Positions 1 through 17,249 of a stretch of 64,000 nucleotides of DNA are shown here, in pieces (position 1 is the first letter of the stretch; each line of letters begins with the position of its first letter). The notes under the pieces were generated by a model, which was not told the origin of the DNA, searched no databases, and saw nothing but the letters and a program-made list of their open reading frames with translations. The stretch comes from Triticum aestivum (taxonomy: Eukaryota; Streptophyta; Magnoliopsida; Poales; Poaceae). Position numbers and translations under genes: made by a program. The stretch covers positions 357,480,696 to 357,544,695 of the forward strand of contig NC_057808.1 in the NCBI RefSeq assembly GCF_018294505.1, read 5' to 3'.

Positions 1-306
1 CCACCACCGTCACCATGTCGTCATGCTGTCGGAACTCATCTACTACTTCGCCCAACTTGCTGGATCAAAAAGGCCAGGACGTCATCGAGCTGAACATGTG
101 CTGAATGCGGAGGTGTCGTGCGTTCGGTACTTGATCGGGCGGATCGTGAAGGTGTACGACTACATCGACCGCGTTAATAAACGCTTCCGCTTAACGGTCT
201 ACGAGGCTATGTAGACATACTCTCCCCTCTCGCAGCTATGCATCTCCATGGATAGATCTTGCGTGTGCGTAGAATTTTTTTGTTTTTCATGCAACGTTCC
301 CCAACA
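1..306 (+). mobile_element. 3' end of a BARE/WIS/Angela-type copia LTR
   Basis: This stretch ends in the LTR terminus CCCCAACA and closely matches the last 300 bp of the complete solo LTR at 29957-31721. The shared part includes the block around GTCTACGAGG and the TATGCATCTCCATGG motif. The 5' part lies outside the window, so I cannot tell a solo LTR from the 3' LTR of a full element. The 63-codon ORF in it is LTR sequence, not a gene. It is inserted in the minus-strand LTR fragment that follows. Confidence 0.85.
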
Positions 307-480
307 CGTACCAATTTCTTCATTTGAAGAAATGCATTTTTAGGGGTTGTCTTTCATCGATTAAACCAAATCTTCGGGGACTATAACTCCTGTGTACACT
401 CACAAACACATTAGTCCCTCAACCGATTTGTTTTCAATACTCCAAAACCATTAATTAAGGGGGCACTTGGTGCACTTACA
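307..480 (-). mobile_element. 5' end of a SIRE/Maximus-like copia LTR, interrupted
   Basis: The reverse complement starts TGTAAGTGCA and then follows the first ~110 bases of the LTR at 54245-55580, including TGGTTTTGGAGTATTG and GGGACTAATGTGTTTGTGAG. The two are therefore the same LTR family in opposite orientation. Only about 174 bp is left before the BARE/Angela LTR at 1-306 interrupts it; the rest should lie upstream of the window. The LTR tip is at 480. Confidence 0.8.
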
Positions 481-898
481 GGGAGCCCTCCCCCTTCCCA
501 CGCACAGTTGCACTAGGAGATTCATTATGTCTAATGGTGCTCCGAAACGGAGCCCGCCAATTTTCCATTTAAAGGATCCTTGCTGCCTGCATGAACATTT
601 TTAGTCCTTTTGGGGTCACGTTTTAGTTTAATGGTGTCTTAATAGTTGTCTTGCTTGTTTTGGGCACGGTTTCGTATTATGCAGAGTTTTTTTTCATTTT
701 TTTTGTCCTACGGCTGATGGTGTCCTAATGTAACTTGCTGAAAATTAATTGTGTTATTAGCTTTCATGATGAATGAAAATTGGGAGCCATGCTCCTTAAC
801 AATAAAAAAAACTTTTACACACTTTAAGATTCCAACCAGATCCTTTCATTTAAGACTTGGATTTTTTTACGTGTTATTCGGAGGTACTACTACTTCTA
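481..898. other. intergenic, no recognised feature
   Basis: AT-rich intergenic DNA with poly-T runs. I see no convincing coding frame, target duplication or known repeat end. The short ORFs here have no recognisable domain. Confidence 0.5.
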
Positions 899-2331
899 AG
901 GGCATCTCCAACGCTGACCCACAAACCGTCTGCATCCGTCCAGACAATGCTAACTGAACGTCTTCCGTCCAACGCGGTACCCCACCGATCCGCGAAGTGG
1001 TCCAGACACCCGTTTTCCCGCACAACAGAGGCAAGCGGGGGTGGGCTTTGTGGGAGTCCAGATCGCTGCCACGTAGGACTCCGACACCCCCGACCCACCT
1101 CAAATCCCGCCGGTCCACTTTCTTCCACTTCGCCCNNNNNNNNNNNNNNNNNNNNNNNNNNNNNNNNNNNNNNNNNNNNNNNNNNNNNNNNNNNNNNNNN
1201 NNNNNNNNNNNNNNNNNNNNNNNNNNNNNNNNNNNNNNNNNNNNNNNNNNNNNNNNNNNNNNNNNNNNNNNNNNNNNNNNNNNNNNNNNNNNNNNNNNNN
1301 NNNNNNNNNNNNNNNNNNNNNNNNNNNNNNNNNNNNNNNCTCCTTCTCGTTTGTCGCCGTTGTACCTCTCCAGCCGCTGCCCATGCATCGTAGGATGTCC
1401 GCAGCCCCCACCAACCCGTCTACCCTCCTTTGACTACGCCGCCGTCACCCCAGGACCCCTCTGCCCCCTGCTGATAACCTCAATGGCGGACATCATATGC
1501 CCGGCAAGTGTTCGATCAAATTTCATTGAGATTTTTTGTTGAACTTCTTGTTGTTTTCTACAGTAAGCAGGATGGCAGGGTACTTGGTGAAGTAGGATGA
1601 GTTGTTGTGCAATGGGTGGTTGGCCGTATCTGCGGACTTTGTAGGCAGGAACTCAATGAGCTCGATCTTTTTGGCAGCGCGTGCATGGTTTGTTTCATTC
1701 GCGAAAGAACTTCTTACCCTACGACATGCACATCACATGAACGCAATGTGAAGTCGATACCACATCGATGGTACACCATCTGCAACTCTGTCATGATGTT
1801 TTGCGGTGTGGTTGCATGAGTGGAGACCCTGTGGCCATCGTCAACCATGAAGATCATAAGTTTTACTGCTCTATATGTTGGTTAATACATTCATTCACTT
1901 AATATTGCTCTACACGTTGTATAGACTGCATGCGCTGCCGAGATGTACTATAGGACGGAAGGCAGGCTATTCACACACATTGTTGGATGAAGCTCAAGGG
2001 GCAGTATGTGTGGGAAGACTTGTGCCGGTTCTGACTAGTATCGTTGAATTTATAAACAATGAATTCAAAATACTTGTTAAACATCCGGTTATCTCGACAT
2101 ATTACATTTGAACTATTGTTGTAATAGAGATATCTGCATGTTATTTATATATAAAATATTCTATTTTTTATAATTATTTTAAATGTTGCGGTTTTAGAAA
2201 AAAAACCAGAAAGGAGGACATTTAGTGAACACGGTTGAAAGGCCGGCTCCCGCATCACTGTCCGCAGACTGGTCAGTCATACGGTGTCCGCGTGTGGTTG
2301 AGCGTTCGAGAAGTCGACTATATACCAAATG
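899..2331. mobile_element. degenerate PIF/Harbinger-like element, candidate
   Basis: The left edge (GGGCATCTCCAACGCTGACC) is the type of terminus common on grass Harbinger/Tourist elements, followed by CCGTCTGCATCCGTCC. At 2240-2325 CGCATCACTGTCCGCAGAC and GAGCGTTCGAGAAGTC look like a decayed inverted copy of the left end. I cannot define a clean 3-bp target duplication. The inside contains an assembly gap (1136-1339) and no recognisable transposase. The right boundary is inferred. Confidence 0.35.
1136..1339. other. assembly gap (N)
   Basis: 204 consecutive N. ORFs that run through it are artefacts of undefined codons. Confidence 0.99.
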
Positions 2332-5150
2332 CATGGTTTACGTTGTTCTTTTTTCTCGAAATGCATGGTTTACGTGTTTAACCATGAAGCGGTAAAAAGA
2401 AAAATGAGAGACCAACAACAGTAGTAGGCCTGCCGTCCGGCTCGTTTGTCGTCTTATCTGTTGGTGGATATAATTAGGCCGTGAAACTCTCTCTGATTTT
2501 GCTCGATCAGGTGCCGTGAAGCGTAAATCCACTCCTGTGTAGATTCTAGTGGGGGAGTGGAGTGGAGTACGATTGCAGTACAAGCGAGCGCGGTCGGCTT
2601 GATCGGATGGGATCGGATCGGATCGACGATGATATTCAAACTGGAGTAGTGGTGATACCGCGCGCAGACCGATCGGCGCATGGACTGGCCGGGAATGGGT
2701 ACAGTACGTGGGCAGGCCATGACTCCTCCTGCTGGCGCGCCCGACCAGGACGACGCGCCGTGCTTTCAATTCTCGGTCCCTGGTCAAAACGGGCGGGGTG
2801 AACAGCCGCTGTGCTGGCTAGGGGTACAAGGCGAGGACGGCGTCACTGTGCTGCGCATGCAAGCACGGCCGGAGTGCATCGTCTGGCTCCCGTCCGCCCC
2901 GCCCCCTTCTTTCCGTCGCCGATCCGCCCAAGAGGCTGCATGCGCGCGGCCCGGCGCCGGCGGGAGCGCGACGGACGCACGCACGCACTGTGCGCGCGTG
3001 CCGGCCGCGGCTGCTGTCGCTGTACTCCCGCCAGCAGCCAGCAGCGCGCCTGCCCGGCCATATATATCTAAGGCCGGTCTCGCGTGCGACCGGCAGCGGG
3101 GCGAGTTGGAGGGATCGGGACGGACGGATGGATGGCGACGAAACGTAGGCCCGGGCGCGTAAACATGCACGAACGCCGACCCACGATTGATTGATGGAGA
3201 GATTGGCTGGCCTGGCGTCCCTGCTGGGCTTCTTATCATGCTGGAAATCTACCGAGCGCCAGTCATGTGCAGGGTGTAGGAAACAGGTATAGGAAACCTG
3301 GAGCGTATATATCGGCTTGATCTCTCTCTCGAGTTCCACCAAGTAGGTGTACGTACTGTACGTGGATCTTTGGAGAATGCATGGTGGATGTACGTAGGCA
3401 TGTAGCCATGATATGGCCTATAGTACGCATGTTATGATGACCATATGATCCCGGCCGGCCACCGTATGTCTGTCCTAGCTGCCAGGTCCGGCCTATACGA
3501 TCTAGAGTAGTAGAGTAGCATCTAGCTGGAGTAACTTCTTTTTTTTTTTGAGAAAAAGCTGGAGTAACTAAGCTAAGCACTAAACAGCCAGTGCATGCCT
3601 CACTGAAAAGAGGTGTCGGAGCCTCATTGGGCTGGCCCAGCCACCATCGATCGATCTGCACTCTCTCTCTCTCTCCCGCGGTCTCGCCTGAGCTGCAGGC
3701 AGAGCATTGGGTAGCAACTATTTCACCATGTGAAGCCTCAGACAAATGGTCTCCTGTCCTGGGTATGGGTAGTAAACTGGAGTGCCGGCCAAAGGGTTTG
3801 CTAGCCCCTTCGTGGAGAAATTCACACCGTACGTATAGGTATAGAAACCACCATCCCCACGCTTACAGTACGTCGAGCATCGCCTGCCGCGGCGCAAGGA
3901 GATTCGGCGCGGCTTTCCGCGTAAATAACGGTAAATCCATCAAAAAATATGGTGTTCAAATCAAAAGCTCGGGAGTTGTATGTTTGTTTGTTTGTTTGGG
4001 TTCCCGTGTTCGTCGTTCTTGGCCTGCGCTGCACCTGCATTTATGCATGGGCCGCTCGGAGCATAGGAAACGGCACACTTTCCAGAACGCCCGCGGGTCT
4101 CGCTCGCACAATAAACAAGCGACGATGATCGCGTTGCGTTGAATCGAATTGAATCCACTGATCGATGTGTGCCTATGCGTGCATGCATGCATGCATGGCC
4201 TGCCTCTCATCGATGAGCAGCACCCAATGGAGCTGCAGCCACTGGTGCATGCCTGGTTGGTTTTTTCAGGCACTGCCGCATGCCTGGCTCGTTCTACCTC
4301 AACTGGAGAACGTACTCCACTCCACACGGGGAAGAGAGAGAGAGAGAGATCCGTGTGCGTGCGTGCGTGCATGCATGCCTGCATGGGCGACAGTGCTAAG
4401 CTAGGCCGGAGCGGAGAGCGTGAGGTGAGGTGAGATGGAGAAGCGTGATTTGACTATGTTTGAAAGGTAGCACTTGGACCGGACCGGACCGCCCTTTATT
4501 GCTCCAGTCTCCAGGCGCCAAAGGCGCTGGCCCGGCGCAGACGGATGCTGCGTAGGCGCGCACGCAGGCGCAAGGCCCCCCTCCGGCCCCGAGCTCGCGC
4601 GTTGGCGCTGCCGCTGCCGCTGCACCGGCCTGTCGGCCGGCCGGGCGTGTCCAGTTTGACCGTCCAATGGGTGCGAATGCGCGCCCGGCGGTGATCGAGG
4701 CTGGCCGAGACGAGCGAGAGGGCACAGGAGATGTCGATAGGTCCAGTGGCAACCGGCCAGCCCATGCATGGCACCGGGTTTGCGAGAGACAGGGACCTGG
4801 ATGCGGCGCAGTCGTCTTTAAACTAGTTTGTCCATATCCACATCAGGCGTACTAGTACGTGTTAATGCTCCTGACAATTCGCCACCACTTTGCGTACGGA
4901 AACGTACGTGGTGCATTATCGGCTTTACTACAGCTTATTAATACAGGAACAGGTACTCTACAAGAGTGCTAGAACACGTACGTACGTACTTTTCCCAATC
5001 CATATTAATTATCATTTAAATGGATAAATCTAGCACTGATATACTACATCTAGGTATATCCATTCGAGCGACAACTAATATGCATCCAAGTGATTATAAG
5101 TATATCCTTGTTAAGAAACTGGGGAGGGTACCGAAATATGGGAGTAGAGC
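2332..5150. other. intergenic DNA rich in CATGCA motifs and microsatellites
   Basis: Low-repeat sequence with many CATGCATG/GTACGTAC palindromes. There are short microsatellites: (CT)n at 3661-3675, an ATGC run near 4184-4198 and (AG)n at 4333-4349. The GC-rich block 2680-3160 is open in several frames on both strands, which is a composition effect. I find no protein domain and no splice-consistent gene. It could contain the promoter of a gene outside the window, but nothing proves it. Confidence 0.45.
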
Positions 5151-5152
5151 GT

Positions 5153-5346
5153 CAGCTGTGGCGATTCTACTAGTGAGGCTTCAATAGGCTTAAGCCTACC
5201 CTCCAAAATCCTATTTGAGCTAAACATACCACTTGTCAAGTATATTCGGTGTCTTACATGCAATAATTGCAATGCATTTGCTAATTAGACTTAGAAACTT
5301 TATGGTTTAAGCCTATCCTCCAATGTCACACTAGATTCGCCACCGG
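5153..5346. mobile_element. hAT-like MITE, candidate
   Basis: The two edges are imperfect inverted repeats: GTGGCGATTCTACTAGTGA on the left and the reverse complement of TCACACTAGATTCGCCAC on the right. Inside, TAAGCCTACCCTCCAAA and TAAGCCTATCCTCCAAT recur in the same orientation. I could not find an 8-bp target duplication, so the class is tentative. Confidence 0.4.
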
Positions 5347-5349
5347 GGT

Positions 5350-6377
5350 ACACCTACGGGCGTAATGATAAACATAAACACGGGAGTGAAGTAGCGGGAC
5401 GAAAAAACAGTCAACAATTACGGCCAAAGGATGATGGGGTAGGCTGGCATGCAGCTGCGTGATGCCAAGTGTAGTGTAGTGTAGTGTAGGCTCCAAAAGC
5501 TGCGAGTAACGGTCAAAGTTAGCACGAGACTCGATGATAAAACTAAGCAGCTCAACATATTTAGCCGCATGCAGACGCAGGCCTCACCCTGGCTCAGGCA
5601 AAAGCATCTCCTCCCTTTGTTGATAAGGGTGAGCTCGCCCGGTCTCCGATCTCGGGGACAAGGTGGCAACTGTTGAGCCAAACGCACGTCCCGCCTCCAC
5701 AAAGCAGCGAGCGCCATTAGGCCGACCTGCTTAGTTTAATCCTTGGAGCTTAGGGACGCCTGTGCGTGACCACTGACCAGTTTTAGTTTGATTCCGTTCT
5801 GATAAGGGAAAGGGAAGGGGGGCCGGTGTTCCTGGTCACACACACACACACACATGCATTCATTCATAGATGCATCGCGCCCGCTGTCTTGTTGCGCAAA
5901 AGAAAAGAAGAGGGGAAGAGAATGTGCGGTGGGGCCTCGCGTGTACGGGCCGCCGGCCAGACGGGGGCGGTCAATGCGCTAATAGTCAATTCAGTAAATG
6001 TGGCCCTGGCTGGCTTGATTTACTAACCAAAAGCTGGGGTGTTGTGTTTTGCATGCATGGAAGGATATGCATGGCTTAAACGACAGAATAGCCTGCAGGT
6101 GGCATGCATGTCTTTCTCACGACGAGATTTCCTTTTCAGATATCCAGCTTTTTCGGTACTCCAGCATTTCTCATGGTGAAACTAGAACACACAATTTCCC
6201 CCCAGCACTGTACTATATTGGTATCAGAAAATATTGGCGCACGACATGGATATCTGGGAACATTTTACTTGATATAGGCACGTCTTCGTCTACAATGATA
6301 TTCTAATTAGAGTGTTTGGACAAGTTTTTATATCTAAAATACAAAATATGAGAGTATATACTAAATGGACCGGACAG
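5350..6377. other. intergenic, no recognised gene
   Basis: Mixed-composition intergenic DNA with a (CA)n tract at 5837-5853 and a GTAGT repeat near 5473-5488. No ORF has a recognisable domain. Confidence 0.5.
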
Positions 6378-6634
6378 NNNNNNNNNNNNNNNNNNNNNNN
6401 NNNNNNNNNNNNNNNNNNNNNNNNNNNNNNNNNNNNNNNNNNNNNNNNNNNNNNNNNNNNNNNNNNNNNNNNNNNNNNNNNNNNNNNNNNNNNNNNNNNN
6501 NNNNNNNNNNNNNNNNNNNNNNNNNNNNNNNNNNNNNNNNNNNNNNNNNNNNNNNNNNNNNNNNNNNNNNNNNNNNNNNNNNNNNNNNNNNNNNNNNNNN
6601 NNNNNNNNNNNNNNNNNNNNNNNNNNNNNNNNNN
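6378..6634. other. assembly gap (N)
   Basis: 257 consecutive N. Confidence 0.99.
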
Positions 6635-6669
6635 AGTAACCATTTTCCCGAAAGTCCTATTCTCATCCC

Positions 6670-7012
6670 GAGCTCAAATGTACCCTGATGAACAGTGAAA
6701 TTGAAAAAAATCAGAAATTTTTTTGGTAAACTTTGAAAACTATTTTGTATGCTCAACAAATTTCAGCACAAAATGACATTCGTGAAAGTCGTGGCAAAAA
6801 AATAAATCGGTACTCAAAAATATTTTCAAAACTAGCATTTTTGGAGTATCAATTTTGTTTTTTTTTTGCCACGACTTCCACGAATGTCATTTCATGCTGA
6901 AATTTTGCGAGCACACAAAACATTTGTCGAAGTATACCAAAACAAATTCAGAATTGTTTGAATTTTTTTACTATTTTTTTATTTTATTGTTCATCAAGGT
7001 GCATTTGAGCTC
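6670..7012. mobile_element. foldback MITE with long inverted repeat
   Basis: The left arm begins GAGCTCAAATG and the right arm ends CATTTGAGCTC. Inner parts also pair: AAATGACATTCGTGAAAGTCGTGGC on the left is matched by GCCACGACTTCCACGAATGTCATTT on the right (each shown here only to mark the arm). The arms are about 150 bp with a short AT-rich loop. A box resembling TGAACAGT lies just inside the left tip and TTGTTCATC inside the right tip. There is no coding capacity. Two other elements in the window (14460, 49485) follow the same plan. Confidence 0.7.
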
Positions 7013-7775
7013 ATGAGCAGATACTCCATGTCCTTATTTTCCATTCTTTACACCCTTGCCGCGCTTGGGCCTTGACCCATTTAGCTTCTTCGCCTCGCAC
7101 TGTACACGCTAAGAGCGTTTTTCTTGTGTTTATCCGTCTCATTCATGATTTTCTCGAGACATGATTTATCGGTGTTTTTCTTGGGTTTTATTTTTTCTTG
7201 TTCTTCCATCTTGTTTTTATTTTATTTTACTGTTTAAATTTACAAATGTTTTTCAACTCACGAATATGTTAAAATTCATGAATATCTTTTGAAATTCATG
7301 AAAAATCTTTAAAATGCAAAAGAGAACGCCGAAATGAACTATAACTAAAAACCGACTGAACAAACAATATTGTCTCTGTTTGTATCAAGCTCTACATGGG
7401 CCGCCGGCCCACCATGCATTTTCAGAACTAATCTTCGCAATGAGCAGAGAATAGGAGAACCCGCACCCCTGACCCCTCACTCTGCTAACCTATACTAACA
7501 AGATAAAACCTGCAAAGCCCCGCAAAAAAAAAAGATTAAACCTGCAAAGGATCAATTTTTAATCTGCGGACCTTTTTCAAATTCACAAATATTGAAATCC
7601 ATGAATATTTTAAAATTTTGTGAATATACTTTAAAATTTATGTTTTTTCATTCACAATATTTTAAACGTTTTCTCGAAAAAAAATATTATTAAACGTTAA
7701 CTTCTTTTGATTAAATGGACTTTTTCAAATAAAAAGTATGATAGCTGTTTCTTCTAGCTTAAAGTGTGGGGCAAG
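7013..7775. other. AT-rich intergenic DNA
   Basis: Contains repeated phrases such as AAATTCATGAATAT and its complement, typical of decayed grass DNA transposons. No boundaries or coding potential are visible. Confidence 0.4.
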
Positions 7776-7949
7776 NNNNNNNNNNNNNNNNNNNNNNNNN
7801 NNNNNNNNNNNNNNNNNNNNNNNNNNNNNNNNNNNNNNNNNNNNNNNNNNNNNNNNNNNNNNNNNNNNNNNNNNNNNNNNNNNNNNNNNNNNNNNNNNNN
7901 NNNNNNNNNNNNNNNNNNNNNNNNNNNNNNNNNNNNNNNNNNNNNNNNN
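7776..7949. other. assembly gap (N)
   Basis: 174 consecutive N. Confidence 0.99.
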
Positions 7950-8280
7950 TGTCTCAAAAAAAAAAAGGTCAGCCAATGTATGTCAACAGTTACATGGTTC
8001 CCACGCGAAATAAGAGCTCCCCAGGACATCACAACCACCACCAACTGACACCGAGGCCCAAACATGTAAAGAAACCACAAACACGAGCTGAACAACCCCA
8101 CACTCCTCTTAGAATAAATACCATATCTAACGGCAACACAACACGATATACGAATTAAAAAAACACCATCAAACATAATTAAAATCCAAGCCATGGAAAA
8201 TCAAAACAAAACAATCATCCACAATAACCTGCTAGAGAAAAAAAAAAGTTAACCCCACGAGTGAAGAACGGCGCGGCAAA
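7950..8280. other. intergenic flank downstream of the uL4m gene
   Basis: AT-rich sequence after the gap. No domain-bearing ORF and no repeat end that I can define. Confidence 0.4.
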
Positions 8281-8521
8281 GCAAGCACAGTCCTCTAGTG
8301 TATTATGAAGGGGATGTAGAAAAAGCGAACGACTGCTGATGGACGCAGGTTCTCCATAGCATTTCTCATTAAAGCGTCTGCAACAAAACACTAGTGCTAC
8401 GTTTTCCTTACAACAGATAATCAAAGGGTTGGGCTGCACTTTCGCCTACACATGAACGGCTGTACCAAAACTGGATAAAAGATGTCGTATGCATAGCAAG
8501 GTTATTTGAAGCCCTGCTTTG
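8281..8521 (-). other. probable 3' UTR of the uL4m gene
   Basis: Sequence directly after the TAG stop in the transcription direction. It holds no further coding frame or splice signal that I trust. The poly(A) site is not defined. Confidence 0.4.
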
Positions 8522-14257
<5,736 letters not shown>

Positions 14258-14459
14258 TTAATACAGTATTTTTAAATAAGAGCTAGAAATTTACATGATT
14301 TCTAATTATCAAATCTATTTTTCCATCTATTTTCTTCTAATTATTGCCTCATTGTCCTTGTACCTAACGAATCAAATATCCCAAAATTATCTAAAAATTA
14401 TCTCAATAATCCCCATGTTAATAGTTTATATATCCTATATGTTCATGGAAATCCATTTT

Positions 14460-14761
14460 GGCTCTAGGGAGCACATGCTCCCGCGTGCCAAAAATGGATT
14501 TTAAAAATCTAAAAAATAATAAAAAATAGATGTGTTCATTGTCACACCCAAATGGTACATGCAAATTCCGAGGGAAAACTTAAGTATTTTGACCCGTGCA
14601 AAAAAAAAGCCGAACGCCAAATGTTACCTCCAAATGTTACACTTAAAAAAAATTCAAGCACACTTCCTACACTAATATGAACATCTGCAAAAAAAATTAT
14701 AATTTATTTACTATTTATTTTGATTTTACTGTTCATTAGGGAGCATATACTCCTCAGAGCC
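14460..14761. mobile_element. foldback MITE, GGCTCT ends
   Basis: The left end GGCTCTAGGGAGCACATGCTCCC is answered at the right end by GGGAGCATATACTCCTCAGAGCC, its imperfect inverted copy. Next to the right tip is TTTTACTGTTCATTAGG, the same kind of box as in the foldbacks at 6670 and 49485. The interior is AT-rich and non-coding. No target duplication could be fixed. Confidence 0.6.
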
Positions 14762-15783
14762 AAAAAAACGTGTCCGTTCAAAGCTATACAGGTTTGGCTA
14801 CATGCTTTCCTAGGACGACCGACATTCACGAATACAGCATTCTTATTTATTTATTTTTGCAGCTGGTGATTTAAAATCTGCTTGAATTCTCAGTTTCATA
14901 AAAGTAGGCAATAAATATACAAATGCATAAAGCCAAGCCATTCCAACCAAACAATGCACACATTGTTGCTTGTGGACCTTGAGACTATAGAGAACATCCA
15001 TTCCATCGTGACTTGAACATTACAGTGACAAAAACAATCAGAGATTGAACAATTTGTACATATTCATCGGTGCCTAAAAGTTGTAAATTTTCTTAAAATG
15101 TGATTCCCCATTTGGTCCAGAACAAAAAAGAAATAAATAAAAAGTGCCTAAAAGTTCAAAAGCTTGAACACACTTCAAATGTTGCAACTGTAAAAATAAA
15201 TTGTACACGAGAAAAGTGAACAAGATTTACAAGTAGTGTCGAGTAGGGGAGAAAATTTTGTTTTGGGCCAAATGGGGAAGCACATTTTGAGAAAAAGGGG
15301 CAAACAAGGAATTCTCCCATAAGATGCATAGTAGAGAAAGCAATATAATGGTTGTTGGAACCATGAGCCACTAAGGAATAATACAAATGATATATACCTT
15401 TTTGCCTAGTTGTACTAGCGACTAGTTCTTGATCTATTATGGTTCTGGTGGGACATTCCTCGGAGCAATAATTCACTCTATTGACATGTTGTATTGGAGT
15501 TTTTTTTGCGGGTGATGTTATATTGGAGCTACTCTGAGATGGTTAGGATGGGTATCTGCTTCATACGAACTTGTCCATGTTTTGCTAGCTACTTACTTGT
15601 GCGGGAGTCCTATAAAGAAAAGCCTGAATTATAGACCGACTAAAGAAATCCACCTAAGCCGTAAGTTTTTGTTACAGCTGGCACACCTGCTTGCAAACTA
15701 GAAAATCTGATTCTAGTAGAAAGTGGACTAAGTCTTAAGAGAGATAAGCCGGTCTTTATACACTGGCCCTACTTTGAATTCAG
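14762..15783. other. intergenic, no recognised gene
   Basis: AT-rich DNA. The 106-codon minus-strand ORF at 15156-15476 has no recognisable domain and ordinary intergenic composition, so I do not call it a gene. Confidence 0.4.
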
Positions 15784-16086
15784 TCAGTGGCCAGATGCAT
15801 TGTAAGCAATTCCAGTCCTAGCTGCTGAGGTGGCGTAGAGTCTTAGGAAGTGCTCGATACCCAAGCAGAATCCATGGGCATTAGCCATTAACACACAGTA
15901 TATTACAACAAGATCCTCAACAATAGGCAATGCCTCTTCTTCAAACAGAAGGTTTCCTGATGTTAATAAAGCAACATCATACATAAACTCCGTCAAACGC
16001 TGGACGCCTCTGCCGTGAAATGTAGGCCACACTTTTTTGAAAGTTTGGCACAACGCATGCACAACATACATCACAACGTATCCCAT
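15784..16086 (-). other. unidentified 100-codon ORF, possible exon or gene fragment
   Basis: The minus strand encodes 100 residues with fairly normal protein composition. Visible stretches include FHGRGVQRLTEFMYDVALL, an acidic LLFEEEALP segment, and a C-terminal FLRLYATSAARTG. There is no membrane segment or motif I can name. No flanking exon with matching splice sites was found, and decayed repeats lie on both sides. It may be an exon relic of a host gene or a piece of a transposon protein. No function is proposed. Confidence 0.25.
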
Positions 16087-16135
16087 GTTTTTTCATTTGT
16101 TTATATATTTTTGATTAAATACATATATCCCAACA

Positions 16136-16174
16136 TTTTGATGCAGAGGCCGGGGGTGATCCTCCTTTAAAAAA
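16136..16174 (+). mobile_element. tiny 5'-truncated retroposon tail
   Basis: About 39 bp: GAGGCCGGGGGTGATCCTCC followed by TTTAAAAAAA. It is flanked by ATATCCCAACA (16125-16135) and ATATTCCAACA (16175-16185), an 11-bp direct repeat with one mismatch, as expected for a target duplication. The same tail in the opposite orientation starts the repeat at 45133. This is the extreme 3' end of a LINE-mobilised family. Confidence 0.6.
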
Positions 16175-16185
16175 ATATTCCAACA

Positions 16186-17239
16186 ATTAATTTATTTACA
16201 TTTTTAAAAGTTTTCATCGCTCATTTAAAAAAATTCTCGTGTAAAACATTACTTTGCATAATTTTTATAAGTTGTTTGTACCAAGAAAATGTTTTCATAT
16301 GTATTAAAAAATACCAGTGCCAATTTGAAAAATATTTGACATGTACACAAAAATATTTCAAACGAGTATTTGAAAACATCGTTCATCATGTATTGCAAAA
16401 TAATCCATGTGTATCCAAAATTGTTCAGCGTGTTTCTGAAAAATAAAACGTGTATTCAAAAAAATGTTCAATGTGTATTTGGAAAACAAATGTTCATCAT
16501 ATATTTCAAAAAAAGTTCAAGGTGTATTCGAAAAATGTTTAACATGTATTCATAAAATGTTGAATGTGTATCCAAAAAATGTTCGTGATATTTCAAAAAA
16601 TGTTCACGTATTTCACAAGTATGTTATGGACATTCGAAAAAATAATATACAGTGTAAAATAATGTTCATATAATTTATGAAAAATGTGTCTTACCATTAA
16701 AAAATATCTTCTGCCAGTTAACAAAATGCATACATTTCAAAAAAGATTATCGTGACATTCTTTAAAATGTTTGTATAATCTAAAAAATATTTGTGTAATA
16801 TAATAAAAATGTTTCCTACAATAAAATGCTCCACATGAATTTCAAAATGATTAAATTTTATTCAAAAAAATGAAGAGAAGAAAACCGATAAAAACACACA
16901 TAGAATCAAAAGAAGAAGGTTTTTTTGAGAGATATCAAAAGAAGAAGATAAAACCACACACAAGGCAAATCTTATGGAGACCATTCCATGGTGCTACACT
17001 GTTGACCGGCCCGTTTAGTGGAGCGCCAGAGGCGAGGTGTGGCTACATCTGCGAATAAGCGAGATATAGTCCCTGCTTTTTGCCTGATGTTTTTTTTGTT
17101 TTGGTGTTCGTGGCTATTTTCGGGTCTTTTGATTTTCTATTTTGGTTTTACTTTTATTTCTGACTATTATTTATTTCTTTGTATTTTTCTTTTTCTTTTT
17201 TCTTTTTTCTTTCTGGGTTGATTTTTTTCTTAGGGCATT
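16186..17239. repeat. AT-rich degenerate short-phrase repeat region
   Basis: Many imperfect copies of phrases such as AAAAATGTTCA(A/T)(C/G)(A/T)TGTATT occur from 16300 to 16640, spaced roughly 25-45 bp. The short ORFs are by-products of the repeat. This kind of sequence is common inside decayed Triticeae DNA transposons. No element ends were found. Confidence 0.45.
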
Positions 17240-17249
17240 TCACTTGTAA

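Noticed and set aside
857..1542. ORFs of 100-180 codons crossing the N run
   Set aside because: Most of their length is undefined sequence; the same applies to ORFs across 6378-6634 and 7776-7949.
2562..3342. Several overlapping ORFs of 80-175 codons on both strands
   Set aside because: They overlap in many frames in a GC-rich block, have low-complexity Ala/Arg/Pro composition and no domain; composition artefact.
4270..4300. Resemblance of GCATGCCTGGCTCG to the start of miR160
   Set aside because: Only about nine core bases match and no miRNA-type hairpin was found around it.
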